Shown here piece after piece: positions 28,801 through 36,226 of a stretch of DNA of 38,955 nt. The stretch's first letter is position 1, and each line of letters begins with the position of its first letter. A program made the position numbers and the translations under genes. The stretch is from a virus. The notes beneath the pieces are model-generated. The model was not told the origin of the DNA. It searched no databases and saw only the letters and a list, made by a program, of their open reading frames with translations. The stretch is from IMG/VR virus record IMGVR_UViG_3300036766_000225, positions 1-38,955 of that record. One strand, 5' to 3'.

Positions 28801-28918
28801 GTAGCGCGCCTTCTTTGGCTTGCGGCCCTTCGTTGGCGTAGACAGTCACCTCGGCATCGACGCCAGGCTCTGCGGACGGCGTGGACGCGGGCGAAAGCAA
28901 CTTAGCTTTAGAGGTCAT
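25835..28918 (-). CDS. Large internal virion (ejection) protein
   Basis: With 1027 residues it is the largest protein of the genome. The N-terminal 60 residues are Pro-rich and disordered. The remainder is long and mainly helical, with several amphipathic and moderately hydrophobic stretches (for instance about 640-680, ending in Ala-Ala-Phe-Ala-Ala-Ala-Arg) that could insert into membrane. No catalytic motif is recognised. Size, place among internal virion genes and composition fit the T7 gp16-type role of forming a DNA ejection conduit. The transglycosylase domain found in gp16 is not seen here. It overlaps both neighbours by ATGA. Confidence 0.78.
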   Translation of the reverse strand: MTSKAKLLSPASTPSAEPGVDAEVTVYANEGPQAKEGALQPVKPSPEPLEGDNPFAGAFYPEAGNRVEVAAGGPFAEGLKLLAKGVSPLAVDASREALAKQEQMLTRMGHVGPLPKYAANINLEKLEAPDQINGLIMDVATMLGEARTEEATRGVVSAAQTTENAHALFARDEGFMLGRNVGQAFNAEQVKSTRMVLASARDRTFQLEQQILAGDNGQSTQLAYLRSLSLNAAVQLQLNGMTAEAGRALQQFKQKVTGGSLSAESLDAMASKIDTSAARDAQAQLDSMGGLEGILDMIEKNRSLTTSAEKNAFARAVTRPGAGDMLREVWYGSALSGLQTQERNFLGNASALFMSTAEHAVAAKWGKLFGMVGMKQGVQEGEAAAMVSAYWGALHDSFKLFNFALRHNESVGSQVGYRMPMSLKEVWKSSPQEAQQIASGAEGTGAKLSTGRPPAITGPNVIASVKETASAVKSKLGIKDARTTADPASTGERGALGRMTDLMSLIIDGIGGTARASGRLLGAVDQFWKTLAYRGKAATELTREGINAGFRGKELRDYVDQGVNFLTPTQEAAAEKFARIVTMSEQLQGKFGRGMNLIGQSGAGVVIAPFVRVTANILDFSTQRVAFPVRPVWWRELFSEDLAERDLAMAKASTGALVWAAAFAAARSGYEEDDNAPIIITGSGPTGPAAKALWLERGYKPNSIRIGGKGGQWAQYSRLDPGGQILGIAADSVILMSLMDDLTAEEFGASLIAGIGNNVVNKSYMQSTADAMEVFTSYNPEQYQRWLQRQAGILVPNLVAQIVAEQDPYLRRAVTIGEELTKRSSVEGRKALPLIRSISGKPIKIEQYFGVSVADDKPDPVADELFRLEMSFSRPSKNLRGVELDEKQYDRYQQLVGYALKKPVGTQYFGVGFKDHTRVKLDLSGLGMWEALGELFKDKAYKRATDGADPPGQKVGMVSEVRQLYLEDAQAKMMSEFPDLVDKILEMGEKRGLADGADPVKMANTKMVRRESLQRLSDKAKSYEVVE

Positions 28919-29496
28919 GCGGCTTGGCTCATGAAATCTAGGAGATCTTCGAGATCGTGACGGTCTGATTCTATAACGGCCGCCAGGGGCAGTACGACGA
29001 CTACCGGCAAGCGGCGTTTAGGCGTCTTTGTCTTCCAGCGGGGGCGATAATGCTCCACGTGCGCGTTGCGGATGCTGGTATCGATCCCGGCTGTGGACTC
29101 CGCAGGAACGCTGAACGGCGTGTAGATGAGATCTGCGGCGGCTGGCACTAGGCTCAACGCCACGGCCCCGGTGAGCGTGTGCGTGGTATCCGCATCCATC
29201 GCAGCCCCTGGGACCATCGTTAAGGTGACTGCGCCCGCTAGCGTATGTTCACGGTCCAAGTCGAATGTGGCCGCAGGAGTCAGAGTAAGTATGACGGCTC
29301 CCGCTAAGATGTGCTCGCGATCTAAGTCGAACGCCGCTGCCACCGACATGCTGAAAGCGACTGCGCCGGTTAGGGTGTGGCTCGCAATCGAGGTAGCCGT
29401 ACGCTCTTGCGAAACTCGCCCGCCTGTTCCTCGCGTAAGCGAACTGCTGGTTTCTTGCCGTACTCGACTACCACGGCCTCGCGTGATTGCAGCCAT
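28915..29496 (-). CDS. Repeat-containing structural protein
   Basis: The protein has 193 residues and is joined to the previous gene by TAATG. The N-terminal 35 residues hold two copies of Thr-Arg-Gly-x-Gly-x-Arg-Val-x-Gln-Glu. Residues 40-127 are four 22-residue repeats starting His-Thr-Leu-Thr-Gly-Ala-Val (His40, His62, His84, His106), with alternating hydrophobic residues as in a beta-solenoid. The C-terminal tail is basic, then acidic. The role is unknown. The protein lies between the beta-helix protein and the large ejection protein, so a virion part is likely. Confidence 0.75.
   Translation of the reverse strand: MAAITRGRGSRVRQETSSSLTRGTGGRVSQERTATSIASHTLTGAVAFSMSVAAAFDLDREHILAGAVILTLTPAATFDLDREHTLAGAVTLTMVPGAAMDADTTHTLTGAVALSLVPAAADLIYTPFSVPAESTAGIDTSIRNAHVEHYRPRWKTKTPKRRLPVVVVLPLAAVIESDRHDLEDLLDFMSQAA
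29116..29379 (-). repeat. Four 66-bp coding repeats
   Basis: Four in-frame 66-bp units encode the 22-residue repeats of the protein at 28915-29496. The middle two protein units agree best. The DNA units have diverged, so the repeat is old and held by selection on the protein rather than recently copied. Confidence 0.7.
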
Positions 29497-30863
29497 TAGG
29501 CGAGTCCTACAATTTTCGGGGTGACATAAACGGTGGCGCTCGCTAGCCCTACCATCACCCGCGCGCTAATGTCGCCGATCTCAGCCGGAGTAAAGCTGCT
29601 AGCGGGGGCAAGTTTCCCAAACCATGCCGTGGCGTTCTCGCCGGTCCAATCGCTAGCGCCAAGACTTGAGGAGGCTTGATTTGCACCCGTGCCCGCAACG
29701 GCTACGCGGTCGTTCACCAGGGTCGCGGTGGGGAATCCCGTTGTGCCTTTGTAAGCCCACTCGCCCCACACCTCATCATCTTTGTAAGCTGTGGCGCTGC
29801 CATCTCGCAAGCATTCAAAGTACGGGGTAATTGCCGTGCTGATATCCGAGTTGTACGCATCAATCCAAGGACTCACGAACGGGGTATAGGTACTGCAATT
29901 CGCGGTGGTAATTATTTTCCACGAATAGGCATTCGTGCCGTCATAGAGCGCTGCCGCATTCTGGTAGATTCCGCTGCTGACAATGAGGCTGCCGAACGCA
30001 TCGTGGTACTCAAACGCTGAGTGCGTGTCGCCACTCGCGCAATCAGATAACCAGACCTTGACCGATCCTTTATTCGTGGGGTTTGGGGTTCCTAAAACGA
30101 CAACACCAGCTCCCAGTTTGCAGCGATCAAACCTGAACTGAAACTCCCCTGTAGTTGCAGTCCCGGAAACCAACGTCCCAGTCACAATACCAAAATTGCA
30201 ACCAATCGCATTAAAATTCGCTGGATTATTATCGCAGGTAAATAGCGTGGTCGGAGTTGATCCAGCGCTGGACAGAACACAACCCTCCAACTCAACAGCC
30301 CCCACCCCAACTTGCACTTTCTGCGCAGTATTCCCTAGTCGGAATGTACAGTCCATGAAGCGCGAATAGCTGTTCTGGGCTGCCGTATTGGTATCTCGGC
30401 CTATATTGATCGACGAGGATGAAGAGGTATTGCCGTGCCAAAAATAGCAAGATTCCCACTCGTAGTGTAGGCCGTCAGTCCCACACAACTGCATTAGATC
30501 AGAAATAGACCCGGCCGTACGCACTGTTAACCCATAGATGTGCGCCTTGAACGCGCCAGCGAACACTACAGTGCGATTCAACGTACTGTGGCCAATCCAA
30601 CTACCAGTTCCCATCGCGGTGGGAGTCACCGTCGCGCTTCCGCTATTCGTCGAGCAGATAAGGGAGATTGCAGCCGCGAATGAGTAAGTTACGTCGACAG
30701 CATTTTCCGCGTCGCCTGCCGGCACGCCATCGTATTGAATAATTACACGGTCGCCGGTAGCAGTGGCGGCCGCTAATGCAGTGGCGAGACTCCTGGCTGC
30801 CTTTGCCCATGTTTCATAGGGCGCGGTGTCTGAACCGCCTGTGGCAACAAAATAATCAGCCAC
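29496..30863 (-). CDS. Beta-helix protein (tailspike- or appendage-like)
   Basis: The protein has 455 residues from GTG 30863 and overlaps the upstream gene by 8 bases. The start, Tyr-Phe-Val-Ala-Thr-Gly-Gly-Ser-Asp-Thr-Ala-Pro-Tyr-Glu-Thr-Trp-Ala-Lys-Ala-Ala, is the capping pattern of right-handed parallel beta-helix proteins. The middle has repeated short strands with Asn, Gly, Cys and Ser ladders (Cys-Tyr-Phe, Cys-Thr-Phe, Cys-Asn-Phe), as in pectate-lyase folds. It has no clear catalytic motif. It may be a tailspike with enzyme activity, or a non-enzymatic appendage. Confidence 0.8.
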   Translation of the reverse strand: MADYFVATGGSDTAPYETWAKAARSLATALAAATATGDRVIIQYDGVPAGDAENAVDVTYSFAAAISLICSTNSGSATVTPTAMGTGSWIGHSTLNRTVVFAGAFKAHIYGLTVRTAGSISDLMQLCGTDGLHYEWESCYFWHGNTSSSSSINIGRDTNTAAQNSYSRFMDCTFRLGNTAQKVQVGVGAVELEGCVLSSAGSTPTTLFTCDNNPANFNAIGCNFGIVTGTLVSGTATTGEFQFRFDRCKLGAGVVVLGTPNPTNKGSVKVWLSDCASGDTHSAFEYHDAFGSLIVSSGIYQNAAALYDGTNAYSWKIITTANCSTYTPFVSPWIDAYNSDISTAITPYFECLRDGSATAYKDDEVWGEWAYKGTTGFPTATLVNDRVAVAGTGANQASSSLGASDWTGENATAWFGKLAPASSFTPAEIGDISARVMVGLASATVYVTPKIVGLA

Positions 30864-31221
30864 CGAGTTTAGCCTCGACTGCCACGACTTTGGATTCAGA
30901 AGCTTTCAGCGCTGAAATTTCATCGTCAGTGAGTTTCACCGAAGATTTCAAAACTGCATCGTCTTGCGCGCGAAGGTAGTCAAGGGACTTAGTTTCGGCA
31001 TTTGCCGTATCGACTTCGCGTTTGCGACGAACTCGACTATCTGCGAGTTCCTGTTCGAAGATTGGCACATAAGCGGCGACGTGCTTGTCGAGATCTAAGT
31101 CCTTGGCCGCAAAATAACTCCGCATGTACTCTACGCCTGCGTCGTCTATATAGCGTTCGACAACGTGCCGCGAGCCGTCAGCTTGCGGACTGGACTCAAT
31201 AGAAGTGGTGACGATAGCCAC
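30856..31221 (-). CDS. Small helical virion-region protein
   Basis: I chose GTG 31221, one base after the previous stop (121 residues). The open frame goes on to 31443 but that part has an Arg/Pro-rich sequence typical of a shadow of the neighbouring gene. The protein is charged: a beta part (Val-Ala-Ile-Val-Thr-Thr-Ser), Arg-His-Val-Val-Glu-Arg-Tyr-Ile-Asp-Asp-Ala-Gly-Val-Glu-Tyr, then long helices. Nothing specific is recognised. Probably a virion accessory protein or chaperone. Confidence 0.7.
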   Translation of the reverse strand: MAIVTTSIESSPQADGSRHVVERYIDDAGVEYMRSYFAAKDLDLDKHVAAYVPIFEQELADSRVRRKREVDTANAETKSLDYLRAQDDAVLKSSVKLTDDEISALKASESKVVAVEAKLGG

Positions 31222-31222
31222 T

Positions 31223-31630
31223 TTAGGCGTGCGTATTATTCGGCGTGATTTTGTAGGTATCGCCCGCGCCCATCGTGTACGGCCCGGACGCATCAACCTC
31301 AATCGCGAGAATGCGCTTAGTGCCGCCCGCCGCTTTGGTGTTGATGAAGTACCCCTGAATGCTGCCAGTCCAACCACCCGCCCCGGCAGTGAAGGTTTGC
31401 TGGGCGTAGGCGCGAGCATCGGCGGCCCCTGTCCAACTCGCATCGGTTAAGGTGATGCGCGCGTAGCCGGTGCCGGTGGGCTCGGTGAGTGCGGAGTGCG
31501 CAATCGTTTCACCGGGGGCGACGTTCGTGAATAAGCCAAGTTCTAAATCTGCATCGCGGTCGGTCAGCACCCGCTTCCACGTCAGATTAGCGATGGTCGC
31601 CTCACCTTCATCAGGACAGAATCCAGCCAT
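31223..31630 (-). CDS. Hypothetical virion-region protein
   Basis: The protein has 135 residues, starting at ATG 31630 two bases after the preceding stop. It is beta-rich with many Gly, Thr and Ala: Leu-Glu-Leu-Gly-Leu-Phe-Thr-Asn near residue 31, Trp-Thr-Gly twice, and Gly-Gly-Trp-Thr-Gly-Ser-Ile-Gln-Gly-Tyr-Phe near 87-97. Proteins of this kind are found in phage tails beside beta-helix proteins. No family is recognised with confidence. Confidence 0.7.
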   Translation of the reverse strand: MAGFCPDEGEATIANLTWKRVLTDRDADLELGLFTNVAPGETIAHSALTEPTGTGYARITLTDASWTGAADARAYAQQTFTAGAGGWTGSIQGYFINTKAAGGTKRILAIEVDASGPYTMGAGDTYKITPNNTHA

Positions 31631-31631
31631 G

Positions 31632-31883
31632 TCAGCCCCCTAGCTCGGGGAAATAGGACGCGGGAAGATTGCGCCCGATCCCAGGTTTCGTATCGTCTCG
31701 AATCAACACGGCATAGCCGCGCTTCTCCATCAACCGCTTAAACGACTGCGCGTCGTCCGTTGCACCCGCTTCTCCTCGATAGTTGAAGAAAAGCCCAGAG
31801 TCTAGTTTTTCTCCGGTTGATAAAACTGACACATTTAGGAGTTCACCGTAAGCAGTTACACTCATGTAAATATGTTGCGCCAT
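31632..31883 (-). CDS. Small hypothetical protein
   Basis: The protein has 83 residues, starting at ATG 31883 with GGAGG upstream. It is mixed alpha/beta with Phe-Phe-Asn-Tyr-Arg-Gly-Glu-Ala-Gly and Phe-Lys-Arg-Leu-Met-Glu-Lys-Arg-Gly-Tyr-Ala-Val-Leu. It lies between the ART-domain protein and a virion-region gene. The function is unknown. An accessory or immunity-type partner of the preceding protein can be imagined because of the adjacency, but nothing in the sequence shows it. Confidence 0.68.
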   Translation of the reverse strand: MAQHIYMSVTAYGELLNVSVLSTGEKLDSGLFFNYRGEAGATDDAQSFKRLMEKRGYAVLIRDDTKPGIGRNLPASYFPELGG

Positions 31884-31886
31884 TAT

Positions 31887-33782
31887 CTAAGCCTCCACAA
31901 TTTTGAACGTCTTCGCGCGTCCGGTTTCATCCCGTGACGCCACTTCGATTGTCGTGCCTGCCGCCAACTTAGCCCCGCTCGCTTTACCTTGCGCGGCTAC
32001 CGCAGTTAACACCTGTTCGAGCATATCGCGAAGCGCTTTCGGATCTTCGCCCTGTGGTTCCGGTTTTGCAGGCTCGATAGGCTTGTCGTTACGCTTTAAC
32101 ACTTTCGCGTGTTTATCATCGAACAGAACAAGATTGTGCGTATCGCCGCTTGCGCTACGACTGCCGGCATCTTTGTACTTGATACCCGGCACGCCCGCTT
32201 TGTCGAGCGCATCGGCTGCCATCTTCCAGGCGGTCTGCTCGTCAACGCCTTGAGTAGTAGCAATCTTGCGCGCGAGCGTTTCATAAACCTGTTGGCCGGT
32301 CGCGTCTTTATCGAGCCCCAGGAATTGAGTCAGCGGCTTGACTGCTTTGCGAATGGCGGGCGTTTGTTCGTTTAGGGGTTGATCCCAATGCAACATCTTA
32401 TCGACGACTTCATCGGGAATATCGACGGTGTAAAGCCCACCCGTCGCTTCTCCAACTTTCATCTTAACCGCGCCGGGGAGCATTAGTTTTTTACGCAATG
32501 TTTTTGCGGCAGCGATCAAGCTTTGATCATGTTCAGGATCGTAGTAATTCGCGATTCGTTCATCTAGTTTCTTAACAACAAATTCTTGCGCGCCTTTCTC
32601 GCCACCTGTGCTGTACGCAGCGCGTAAGCCAGAATCGTCGATCAATACGTCTTCTGCGAATGAAGACAACACGCTTTCTTCATCACTGTTGTTACGGGGA
32701 CCATAATCAAGCCATTTTTCGCCACGTTTTAACGGCTTTGAACCTATCGTTAACTTTTCTAGTTCAGGTTCACCCGCAAGCCGCTCGTGATACCCGCCAG
32801 CAATTTCTGGGTTCTCCGAAAAATACAAACCATGTCCGTATGCCGATGCCCCTTCGCCCGTCCCAATCTTCGTCTTATCAAACTTGTCGAACGTGTGCGG
32901 CGAACCATGAAAGGCCACCATGCCTTTCTGTGCGGCGATTGGACCGGGGCCTATCTCACCCGCGTACGCGCGGACATGTTTCAACGCTTTCGCAGTGAAT
33001 AAGAGACCTTCGACGGTAGCGCCCATCGCCGTGCCAACCGGCGCATTAACGAGCGCGGCTTTAATTCGGTTCGCCAGTGCCGTTTCCGAAGACTTCCCCA
33101 TCCCCGGCAATAAGGATTCAACGGTGTCACTGCCTAGGTAGTCTTTAAGTTCTTGCTCAAATCCGCTTTCTTTCGCAATTTTGAATAGATTATTTTCGAT
33201 GGGATCGAAAGCGGCGAAATCAACCGGCGCTGATAAGGCGGCATTTTTAGCGAGCGACTTAGCCACCCCGGACTTTCCTACTGCGTCAAACAGTTTTGCG
33301 CCGGCCAGCAATTTACTGATCGCGACAAAAGGCCCCATGAATTGGGCAGTGCCAGAAACGAAGGTTTCTAGCTTCCCTTTGTTCTGAACTAAATCTGGCA
33401 TCGGGCCAGGGTCTGGAATATGAACCCCGGACGGCTTCAAGTTGTCTGGTGTAACGGGCTCACCTTCGATATTTACCAATGGCGAATTGGTGGCGATAAA
33501 GTCCGCTATCTCCCGCACCGTCCGCCCCAACTCCCATACTGAGCGCGCTACGCCCTCACCAGCGCTCGCGGCCAGTCGTCCCGGCGTGTTGGTGTCAGGT
33601 TCAGACGTGGACGGCGTGGCGGGCGTCTCCGGCGGCTTAACGGCGTACTTTGCGAGGTAGGCGTCGCTGTACGCTTGCAGGTAGGCTTCATCCGGCAGCG
33701 CCCCTACATCATCCGCAATGAGCTGCCCCCCCGCGCTGGCACCATCGTGGCGAGCTTGGTAGGCGTTGACTAACCCGGTCAC
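31887..33782 (-). CDS. Virion protein with an ADP-ribosyltransferase-like domain (ART-PolyVal type)
   Basis: The protein has 631 residues, from GTG 33782 (GTGA overlap). Residues 1-270 are a helical, partly Gly/Ala-rich virion part, with a hydrophobic stretch at about 140-165. The domain at about 288-560 opens with Val-Ala-Phe-His-Gly-Ser-Pro (289-295), then Gly-His-Gly-Leu-Tyr-Phe-Ser-Glu (316-323) and ends with Asn-Leu-Val-Leu-Phe-Asp-Asp (550-556). This is the pattern of phage polyvalent-protein ADP-ribosyltransferases, in which the first His and the Tyr bind NAD. Residues 570-631 are linker and tail. Carried with internal virion proteins, it may be ejected with the DNA to modify a host target. 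Activity and target are inferred. Confidence 0.78.
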   Translation of the reverse strand: MTGLVNAYQARHDGASAGGQLIADDVGALPDEAYLQAYSDAYLAKYAVKPPETPATPSTSEPDTNTPGRLAASAGEGVARSVWELGRTVREIADFIATNSPLVNIEGEPVTPDNLKPSGVHIPDPGPMPDLVQNKGKLETFVSGTAQFMGPFVAISKLLAGAKLFDAVGKSGVAKSLAKNAALSAPVDFAAFDPIENNLFKIAKESGFEQELKDYLGSDTVESLLPGMGKSSETALANRIKAALVNAPVGTAMGATVEGLLFTAKALKHVRAYAGEIGPGPIAAQKGMVAFHGSPHTFDKFDKTKIGTGEGASAYGHGLYFSENPEIAGGYHERLAGEPELEKLTIGSKPLKRGEKWLDYGPRNNSDEESVLSSFAEDVLIDDSGLRAAYSTGGEKGAQEFVVKKLDERIANYYDPEHDQSLIAAAKTLRKKLMLPGAVKMKVGEATGGLYTVDIPDEVVDKMLHWDQPLNEQTPAIRKAVKPLTQFLGLDKDATGQQVYETLARKIATTQGVDEQTAWKMAADALDKAGVPGIKYKDAGSRSASGDTHNLVLFDDKHAKVLKRNDKPIEPAKPEPQGEDPKALRDMLEQVLTAVAAQGKASGAKLAAGTTIEVASRDETGRAKTFKIVEA

Positions 33783-35239
33783 TTAGCCGGCCCTCCCGGC
33801 GTGGCCCCGTTCAGTTTGAACAATTCCGCCTCGTTGTTGAATTCGCGATCAGTGATATCCCCCCGGCGATAAGCGTCTCTTAGTTCCAGCAGTGAGGGAT
33901 AACGCGGTTTTGGCTGTTCTCCTTTCGTTTCATACCGCGCGATGATATCGACGGCAGTTCCCGCCGCATCGAAATTCTCGTCGGCTACTGCACGCTGATA
34001 AAATTCTCGCAAGGCAAGGCCGGCGATGACGTTAGTGCGGCCTTCTTCCCCATGTCTCATGTCGCCAGGAATAACGCCCAGAGCTTTCTCAATGGTCTTC
34101 GCGCCTTCCTTGTAATCGCGCGTAGTGGTGGCCGCCGCGCCGTTCTGGAGAATTTGCAGAAGGCCGTCTCGCTCCTTCCCGCTGATTGCAGACGGGCCGT
34201 CAAGCGCCCCTAGCACGTCCCCCACGGACAGGTTCCCCCGGTAGGCTTGCAGCTCCATCCGCTTGGCGTTGGTCGGATCTCCGGGCCCCCCAGCTTGCAG
34301 GTAAGCGCGTTGCGTGTCGTACAGAGTCCGGTACTGCTTGCTATCGATTTCCCCGTTTCGGCGAGGGGTTTCCAGGTCGAAGTATTCGCCCTTGTTAATC
34401 TGACCCATGTATTCGCCATAGTTCAGTTCTTGCGTGGCTTTGTGATCGCGCAAGTTCTTAGCTTCGTCATGGGTTTGCTGCGCCACATTCTGCCGTGCCA
34501 AGGCTTCCGAGCGTTTCTCGGCGTTGATGGTTAGTCGCTGACGAGACTCTACCGTCATCGCGTTATAGCGACCCGCGTACAAGTCTTCGAGCACACTGTC
34601 GGGATCGTGGTACACGCGCAGATTCAACTCATCTTCCATCGTGCCATCGACGAACGCGCGGGCTTTTTTCTCGGCATCCAGCGGAGATATATAGCCGGCT
34701 GCGGCGGCACCTTGGAGCATGTTCATGGTCTGGCCCATGAGCCGGTTACGCTCTTCCGGGATCTGACCTGCCATCTCTTGACGACGCTGAAAGAGTTGAT
34801 CTTCCAAGGCACCACGCGACCAGGCGATTTGCTGCACGATCTGCGTCTTCTGCGCTTCGAGTCCTTGCGTGACGGAGAATTCGGCGACCTCCTGTGCAAT
34901 GGCAGCTTGGGAGAGGGGATCGTCAATCCCCTTCAAAGCCATCTCTCCGACTTTGGTCAGCGCTTCGTTAGAGTCCTTGGCGAGCGTATTGAAGTTTGCG
35001 GGATTGGCCGAGCGCTGCACCCACCATTCCCCGTAGGCTTTGCGCATCCCGAGCGTGCGCAGTGCAACATCGGTGGTCCGCTGCGCGGCCTGTGCGCGTT
35101 CAGCGCGTTCCAGCGTGGCTTGTTGCAGGACATTCAATCCACGCGCGGCCCCTTCTTCGGCCACGCCCGCCCCTTGGCGGAGGACGCCTCCGGCCGAGTC
35201 AGGTTCTACGGCCTGCCGCGAATAGGGTTGAATCCGCAC
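33779..35239 (-). CDS. Internal virion protein, helical
   Basis: The protein has 486 residues, from GTG 35239. It is almost fully helical, with high Ala, Gln, Glu and Arg and coiled-coil-like stretches (about 30-70 and 230-275), no membrane segment and no enzyme motif. Composition, size and position between two other internal virion genes fit a T7 gp15-like ejection or core protein, but no direct sequence mark proves it. It overlaps the ART-domain gene by GTGA. Confidence 0.75.
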   Translation of the reverse strand: MRIQPYSRQAVEPDSAGGVLRQGAGVAEEGAARGLNVLQQATLERAERAQAAQRTTDVALRTLGMRKAYGEWWVQRSANPANFNTLAKDSNEALTKVGEMALKGIDDPLSQAAIAQEVAEFSVTQGLEAQKTQIVQQIAWSRGALEDQLFQRRQEMAGQIPEERNRLMGQTMNMLQGAAAAGYISPLDAEKKARAFVDGTMEDELNLRVYHDPDSVLEDLYAGRYNAMTVESRQRLTINAEKRSEALARQNVAQQTHDEAKNLRDHKATQELNYGEYMGQINKGEYFDLETPRRNGEIDSKQYRTLYDTQRAYLQAGGPGDPTNAKRMELQAYRGNLSVGDVLGALDGPSAISGKERDGLLQILQNGAAATTTRDYKEGAKTIEKALGVIPGDMRHGEEGRTNVIAGLALREFYQRAVADENFDAAGTAVDIIARYETKGEQPKPRYPSLLELRDAYRRGDITDREFNNEAELFKLNGATPGGPAK

Positions 35240-35243
35240 GCGC

Positions 35244-35591
35244 TCAACCCGGTGGCGTGTTCCGGTTCACCGGGAGTTCGCGTGACATTTTGTACTGAAT
35301 CCCCACTCCGGTTGACGTAATCGCCTGCTTAGCCAAGCAGAGCAACCGATGCTGCGCGAGGCGATCTGTCGCTTCCGTAATCACCTGCGCCACCTGTTCG
35401 CTATTCAAGGTCGATACGTCGGTCCACGAAATGCCTTGATTGGTCGATTTCTGCAACTTCACCGTGTTGCTGGCGTCCAGCCCGATAATATCCAGAGTGA
35501 AGCCGGGTTGAAACGCGCCTGACTCGCTGAAACTTTGCAGCGGGGTGCTCGCTTCGCCTGCGCGAATAAATGTGCCCATCACCGTACCCAT
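35244..35591 (-). CDS. Small virion-region protein
   Basis: I chose ATG 35591 (115 residues), with GAGG eight bases upstream. The frame is open to 35624 but lies in the previous gene. It begins with a beta-type pattern (Thr-Phe-Ile-Arg-Ala-Gly, Phe-Thr-Leu-Asp-Ile-Ile-Gly-Leu) and ends with a helix with Cys-Leu-Ala-Lys-Gln-Ala-Ile. The Val-Lys-Leu-Gln-Lys-Ser-Thr-Asn-Gln-Gly-Ile-Ser-Trp-Thr-Asp segment resembles small head or tail-attached domains. The function is unknown. Confidence 0.7.
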   Translation of the reverse strand: MGTVMGTFIRAGEASTPLQSFSESGAFQPGFTLDIIGLDASNTVKLQKSTNQGISWTDVSTLNSEQVAQVITEATDRLAQHRLLCLAKQAITSTGVGIQYKMSRELPVNRNTPPG

Positions 35592-35596
35592 CGTCT

Positions 35597-36226
35597 TTAC
35601 CTCGCTGCGGTCACCGGACGCCAACCAGCGCCCCCAGGGACCGCGTTTGCCTGTGCCCTTGAATAGTTCGGCCGCGTCACTCGGCGCGGTGTCGCAGTAG
35701 CCGCCTCAGTCACTGCTGCGTCATCTTCTGGTGTCCACGGCGCGCCATAGTTTACCCGCCCCGTGCTGTTGATTAACGTCGCGCCGAAATTCGACAGCGC
35801 CTGAGTGCGCATCGCATTGGCCTGTCCGTGTGCTTGCCAGATTGCGTTAGCCGCCTCGGTTTTCCGCCGTTTGTCTTCGGCGACTGCCGTATCGTACAGC
35901 GCATGTTGATCTAACGATTGCCGATAGATGAAGTCGTTTAAGACTTCCATTGGCGTGCCTTCCAACGTCACCCCAGACTTCGCATAGTTCGCCGTCTGCG
36001 TCTGATTAAACAGCCGCTGTTCGTTACGAAGAATCTGCGCCTTGTCCTGATACGAACGCCACGAGGCCGCCGCTTCATCCCGCCATACCTCGGCATTGAA
36101 GCCGGCTTGTTTCTCTAACGCGCTCGCGCCTTGGTAGGACTTGACGGTGGATAGTAAGCCGAGCCCAGCCGATACCCACGGCAACGCTTTGGTAAAAATA
36201 CTCCCGACAGTAGAAAGTAGGCTCAT
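35597..36226 (-). CDS. Internal virion protein A-like
   Basis: The protein has 209 residues and is coupled by ATGA to the tube-like gene. An N-terminal hydrophobic, Gly-rich segment (about 8-28) is followed by a long helix (Ala-Ser-Ala-Leu-Glu-Lys-Gln-Ala-Gly-Phe-Asn-Ala-Glu-Val) and a repeat of Gln, Asn and Arg. Gly-Val-Thr-Leu-Glu-Gly-Thr-Pro-Met-Glu-Val-Leu at about 85-96 is a pattern seen in internal core proteins of podoviruses. It probably takes the place of T7 gp14, which opens the outer membrane. Confidence 0.78.
   Translation of the reverse strand: MSLLSTVGSIFTKALPWVSAGLGLLSTVKSYQGASALEKQAGFNAEVWRDEAAASWRSYQDKAQILRNEQRLFNQTQTANYAKSGVTLEGTPMEVLNDFIYRQSLDQHALYDTAVAEDKRRKTEAANAIWQAHGQANAMRTQALSNFGATLINSTGRVNYGAPWTPEDDAAVTEAATATPRRVTRPNYSRAQANAVPGGAGWRPVTAAR

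Noticed and set aside
31222-31443. N-terminal extension of the gene at 30856-31221
   Set aside because: The Arg/Pro/Ser-rich sequence is the shadow of the gene at 31223-31630, and GTG 31221 follows that gene's stop by one base.
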